A stretch of DNA of 9,070 nucleotides from Polaribacter sp. (GTDB lineage: Bacteria > Bacteroidota > Bacteroidia > Flavobacteriales > Flavobacteriaceae), in contig DPRC01000055.1 in assembly GCA_003537695.1 (NCBI GenBank), positions 1,613 through 10,682 on the forward strand. The letters run 5' to 3'. The position numbers and the translations under genes are program-made. Below the pieces are notes generated by a model that searched no databases, was not told the DNA's origin, and saw only the letters and a list, made by a program, of their open reading frames with translations. This document shows, in pieces, positions 5,941 through 9,070 of the stretch (its first letter is position 1; each line of letters begins with the position of its first letter).

Positions 5941-6924
5941 ATGCTCACTGATAAAGAATTCTTAGTGGATGCTGTTATTACTTGGGTGGATGGAAGCGAC
6001 CAAATGCACAAGCAAAAAATGGCGGGCTATATTAAAAATAAAAGCCTTTTAAATAGTAAAGCCATTGGAATGCGCTATGATCAGGTAAATGAAATTGAGT
6101 TTTCAGTAAAATCAATTTTAAAATACGCCAAATTTGTTAGAAATATTTATATTGTTACAGACAATCAAATACCAGAATTTTTAAAAGATTTAGAAAAGGC
6201 TAAAAAAGAGTATCCTACGGTTTTTATAGTGGATCACAAGACTATTTTCGAGGGATATCAGCAACATTTGCCTACGTTTAATTCTTTATCCATAGAATCT
6301 CTATTATTTAAGATTCCCAACCTTTCAGAGCACTTTATATATTTTAATGATGATTTTTTTCTTCTAAAGAATACTGTAGTTACAGATTTTTTTGTAAAAG
6401 GTTCTCCTGTTATTCGAGGGAAATGGAAATTATTTCATGAAGATATTTGGCATAAAAATATAAAATATCTTTTTCAGAAACTTTTACAGTATAAAAACGT
6501 TCGATACAGTCATAGTAAAGGAATACAAAGAGCCGCTAAGCTATTAAGTTTTACAAAATACATTTTTCCTGAACACACGCCCTCTTCAATGAGGAAGGGT
6601 GTTTTAAGTAAATATTTTGAAGAAAATTCGACTGTATTATTAGAAAACACAAAGCATCGATTTAGAAGCCCCAAACAGTTTGTTTGTCATTCGTTATCAA
6701 ATCACTTAGAGATAAAACAGGAGACCTTTAATTTAAAAAAAGACAATCAGTTAATATATTTTCAAAACTACAAAAAACCTTTTTTTTGGATTAAGTTTAA
6801 ATTGGAACAAATGACGAAGGATGAAAATAAACTTTTCCTTTGCATGCAGAGTTTAAATCAATGTCCGGAGGAAAAGCTGCGTTTTATCAAGTCTTGGCTG
6901 CATAAGAAATACAATAGTGTCTGA
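5941..6924 (+). CDS. Stealth-family sugar-phosphate transferase
   Basis: This 327-aa protein belongs to the Stealth family, which includes bacterial capsule enzymes that transfer hexose-1-phosphate from a nucleotide sugar to make phosphodiester-linked polymers, and the eukaryotic GlcNAc-1-phosphotransferase. Conserved region 1 is DAVITWVDGSD (10-20). Region 2 spans about 45-141: RYDQVNEIEFSVKSILKYA, VRNIYIVTDNQIPEFL, LPTFNSLSIESLLFKIPNLS and HFIYFNDDFFL. Later regions fit more loosely: PEHTPSSMRK (210-219) for region 3 and LCMQSLNQCPEE (300-311) for region 4. The key acidic residues (D10, D18 and N136/D137/D138) are present. There is no signal peptide; it should act in the cytoplasm on a lipid-linked or nascent glycan. 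The ATG abuts the glycosyltransferase stop (TAAATG). It ends 69 bp from the convergent LtaS-like gene, with no obvious terminator between. Confidence 0.9.
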   Translation: MLTDKEFLVDAVITWVDGSDQMHKQKMAGYIKNKSLLNSKAIGMRYDQVNEIEFSVKSILKYAKFVRNIYIVTDNQIPEFLKDLEKAKKEYPTVFIVDHKTIFEGYQQHLPTFNSLSIESLLFKIPNLSEHFIYFNDDFFLLKNTVVTDFFVKGSPVIRGKWKLFHEDIWHKNIKYLFQKLLQYKNVRYSHSKGIQRAAKLLSFTKYIFPEHTPSSMRKGVLSKYFEENSTVLLENTKHRFRSPKQFVCHSLSNHLEIKQETFNLKKDNQLIYFQNYKKPFFWIKFKLEQMTKDENKLFLCMQSLNQCPEEKLRFIKSWLHKKYNSV

Positions 6925-6993
6925 TCGTAAAGGATAAATTATTAAAAAAGAGCGAACAATAAATTTTCAGGATCGATGAACCGTTTAAAAGAT

Positions 6994-8997
6994 TTATTTA
7001 GTTTCTTTTTTATTATTAAAATATAAATATTTTGTGCTGTGATAGTATCCAGAGAGAAGGCTGTCCATTGCCATTGCAATTTCTGGTTTTTTAAGTGTGA
7101 TATTTTCTATGCTATTCGTTTCTAAACTAAATAAGCTTATTTTTTTAGAACTGTTTGTTTTTTCGAGGTAGTAGCCGTCTTTTAGGAGTCCCACAGCCTT
7201 CTCACCTTTATTTTGGAGGTACACAAAAGCAGCTGTATTGGTGGTCGCACTATCTAATAAATCTCTTCCTAAGGTATAGTTGTCATAGTCTATTTTAGCC
7301 AAACTGGTAGCGGTAGGAAAAACATCAATTAATTTTGCATATTTACTTACTTCTCTGGGCTGCACATAGCGTGGCGAATGAATAAAAAAGGGAACGTGAT
7401 GCACCTGTATCCCTAAAGCATCTTCATTGTTTTTTAAAAAACTTAGCTTTTTCATACCGCCTCTATGGTCTCCAAAAAAAACAAAAATAGAATTCTCATA
7501 ATAACCAGATGCTTTCGCTCTTTTTAAAAATCGTGCAACATTAAAGTCTAAATATCGAATGCCATTTAACTGTCCTAAAGATCTAAAACCTCCTTTTAGT
7601 AAAGTTTTTTCGTCAATGTCTTTTTCGAAAAGAGCGCTAAAATTTTCCTTTTTATCGGGAATCGTAAAAGGCATGTGGTTGGTCGCGGTTTGTATATAAG
7701 CAACAAAAGGTTTTCCTTTTTTATGTAACTTTTTGAGCTCTTTGTCAGATTCCTTGAATAAATCATAATCATCAATTCCCCAGACATCTGCTCTATTTTC
7801 TTCTTCAAAACTCCCTTCTTCAAATATCTTTAGATCTTTGATATTCGATTGAAAAACACCTCTAATATTTGCCCAGTTCGCAGACCCTCCGATAAAGTAT
7901 CGCTTCTCATAGTTCTCCAATTGATCAAAAATTATACGCTGATCTATAATCAACGGGTTTCTGGAGGCCGTTTTAACATCTTCAATATCTGGCAAACCAG
8001 TAATACTGGCAAAGACACTTGCCGCAGTTCCTGGTTTGTGTACATAAAACTTAGAAAAACTCAAACTTTCCCTAATAATTGAATCCATTTTTGGTGAACT
8101 ATCTAATGGGTTTCCATAATAACTCATGGTCGCAGTTCCTGTAGATTCTAACATTACGTATATAATATTAGGCTTTTCTGCATGGGGGTTTTTAAAGGTT
8201 ACTTTTTTCTTAAAATGAAAGCTGTCTTGCGGCAGGTTTAATTGTTTTGCAATTACTGGGTAATACGTTTTAAATTCTTTAATATCTACCCCCTCACTTC
8301 TAAAGGCAAAGCTATCGAAGAAATACAAAATAGGATTAAGTGTAAATTGATTGATAGCATTATTTTTAGAGAAAAAGGCTTCACTCCAGCGCAAAGGATA
8401 ATGCGTTATGCTATTAAAAACGCCAAAAGAAAGTATTAGAAACGTAAAAATAAAGAATACGGCCTTTAGTTTTTTAGTTATTTTTTGATGCGTTTTTGAG
8501 AATATATTAAATACAAAACCAGTATATTTATAAAGGATGAAAGATAAAATCAGCAGTCCCAAAAGACCTTTATAAACAGGATAACTTTCAATTAAAACTT
8601 GAAGTGAAATTTTAAAATTACTTAAAAAGCGCAGTGAAGAAGCATCTAATCGAATCGATAAATACTCATAATATCCAAAGTCAAAAATATAAAATAAAGT
8701 AATAATGAGGTAGGCTAATGTTAAGTAAATAACGGCAATTTTTTTATAAATTTTATTTTTAAAAAAATGAAAATTTAGGATTAAAACGAATATGGCAAGC
8801 GGGAAAAAAGTAAGAACTGCTAATTTTAAATCAAAACGAATCCCAAGCAGAATCGCTTTTTGCATTTCTATAGCAACACTATTTTCTAATTGTGCAAAAA
8901 ACACATAAAAGAGTCCTCTGAAAAAAGTGATATAAATAAGTAGGAAAAAAACATTTGTAAAGATGTACTTTATGTAATTTGGTATTTTTTTTAACAT
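6994..8997 (-). CDS. LTA synthase-like sulfatase-fold membrane transferase (phosphoglycerol or phosphoethanolamine transferase type)
   Basis: This 667-aa inner-membrane protein has five N-terminal TM segments at about 11-34, 56-77, 85-106, 141-158 and 178-195, then a periplasmic alkaline-phosphatase-fold domain. Catalytic landmarks are NIIYVMLEST (277-286, metal ligand E284), HKPGTAASVFASITGLP (320-336, likely nucleophile T324), DVWGIDDYDLF (404-414), TNHMPF (439-444, H441) and FFGDHRGG (507-514, ligands D510 and H511). This matches the LtaS/MdoB/OpgB group, which moves phosphoglycerol from phosphatidylglycerol; phosphoethanolamine transfer is an alternative. Flavobacteria make no lipoteichoic acid, so the acceptor is unknown, perhaps a surface glycan or lipid. 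The start is set at the ATG at 8997. The longer GTG-started form (9015) would begin within the -7 promoter element. It is convergent with the Stealth gene. Confidence 0.9.
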   Translation of the reverse strand: MLKKIPNYIKYIFTNVFFLLIYITFFRGLFYVFFAQLENSVAIEMQKAILLGIRFDLKLAVLTFFPLAIFVLILNFHFFKNKIYKKIAVIYLTLAYLIITLFYIFDFGYYEYLSIRLDASSLRFLSNFKISLQVLIESYPVYKGLLGLLILSFILYKYTGFVFNIFSKTHQKITKKLKAVFFIFTFLILSFGVFNSITHYPLRWSEAFFSKNNAINQFTLNPILYFFDSFAFRSEGVDIKEFKTYYPVIAKQLNLPQDSFHFKKKVTFKNPHAEKPNIIYVMLESTGTATMSYYGNPLDSSPKMDSIIRESLSFSKFYVHKPGTAASVFASITGLPDIEDVKTASRNPLIIDQRIIFDQLENYEKRYFIGGSANWANIRGVFQSNIKDLKIFEEGSFEEENRADVWGIDDYDLFKESDKELKKLHKKGKPFVAYIQTATNHMPFTIPDKKENFSALFEKDIDEKTLLKGGFRSLGQLNGIRYLDFNVARFLKRAKASGYYENSIFVFFGDHRGGMKKLSFLKNNEDALGIQVHHVPFFIHSPRYVQPREVSKYAKLIDVFPTATSLAKIDYDNYTLGRDLLDSATTNTAAFVYLQNKGEKAVGLLKDGYYLEKTNSSKKISLFSLETNSIENITLKKPEIAMAMDSLLSGYYHSTKYLYFNNKKETK

Positions 8998-9014
8998 GTA
9001 TTTTATATAAAACA

Positions 9015-9022
9015 CAAAGATA
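9015..9022 (-). promoter_or_regulatory. -7 promoter element for the LtaS-like gene
   Basis: The minus strand reads TATCTTTG, a perfect TAnnTTTG match, 17 bp before the ATG at 8997. It overlaps the alternative GTG codon (9015-9013), so that codon would lie at or before the transcript start. No TTG box is at the usual 19-21 bp. Confidence 0.65.
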
Positions 9023-9050
9023 GGATTTTTAGAAACATTTTAAATACACA

Positions 9051-9062
9051 ATTGCAAGCAAT
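9051..9062. repeat. Short inverted repeat upstream of the LtaS-like promoter
   Basis: ATTGC-AA-GCAAT is a 5-bp perfect dyad with a 2-bp spacer, about 29 bp upstream of the -7 element, next to an (AT) run reaching the window edge. It has the shape of a small operator, but a dyad this short in AT-rich DNA can be chance. Confidence 0.3.
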
Positions 9063-9070
9063 ATATATAT

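Noticed and set aside
6925..6993. Possible bidirectional terminator between the convergent Stealth and LtaS-like genes.
   Set aside because: Only imperfect AT-only pairing is visible (around AAATTATT and AATAAATTT), without a GC stem or proper T-run, so I do not call one.
7849..8439. Two + strand open frames (7849-8082 and 8242-8439) inside the LtaS-like gene.
   Set aside because: Both are antisense to conserved sulfatase-fold sequence and have no recognisable domain or start context.
5537..8992. Runs of eight A or T inside the glycan genes (A8 at 5537-5544, T8 at 6780-6787, T8 at 8985-8992 next to the LtaS-like start), suggestive of slippage-driven phase variation.
   Set aside because: Housekeeping genes in the same window have equal or longer runs: T8 in mazG (2345-2352), T9 (3907-3915) and A8 (4121-4128) in ruvX. 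The tracts look like ordinary AT-rich, Lys/Phe-rich coding DNA.

Overview
The window looks like a chromosomal segment from a marine-type flavobacterium (Bacteroidota, Flavobacteriia). The DNA is strongly AT-rich. Promoter-like elements match the Bacteroidota -7 consensus TAnnTTTG, Shine-Dalgarno sites are mostly absent, and several families are typical of the phylum (DUF5777 beta-barrel, DUF5606, a succinylase-type DapD in a ruvX/def neighbourhood). The species cannot be named from the sequence.

Layout. Bases 2-1297 (+) hold the 3' part of a YceI-family gene followed 6 bp later by a DUF5777 outer-membrane barrel gene, closed by a hairpin/T-run terminator. Bases 1378-1602 (-) encode a 74-aa protein I do not recognise. 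Bases 1808-4242 (-) are a housekeeping run read from right to left: ruvX, def, a DUF5606 gene and mazG. def has its own promoter, and a terminator separates DUF5606 from mazG. A 118-bp divergent region separates ruvX from dapD and carries promoter-like elements facing both ways.

Bases 4361-6924 (+) form a tight three-gene unit: dapD, a WaaE-like family-2 glycosyltransferase, and a Stealth-family sugar-phosphate transferase whose ATG directly abuts the preceding stop codon. Converging on it from the other side, 6994-8997 (-), is a five-TM LTA-synthase/phosphoglycerol-transferase-like sulfatase-fold protein with its own TAtcTTTG promoter.

Function. The left part is an exported lipid-binding protein plus outer-membrane barrel pair. 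The middle covers nucleotide-pool sanitation (MazG), N-terminal Met deformylation (Def), a RuvX/YqgF nuclease-fold protein and lysine/meso-diaminopimelate synthesis (DapD). The right part is a small surface-glycan locus with two enzymes whose families both make phosphodiester links (Stealth and LtaS-like). I infer, but cannot prove, that it decorates a cell-surface polysaccharide or LPS core with sugar-phosphate and phospho-alcohol groups. I saw no CRISPR array, tRNA, rRNA, IS element or prophage gene. Nothing here is clearly a wholly new system. The best candidates for follow-up are the phospho-glycan locus, the unknown 74-aa gene and the degenerate heptamer array at the def promoter.
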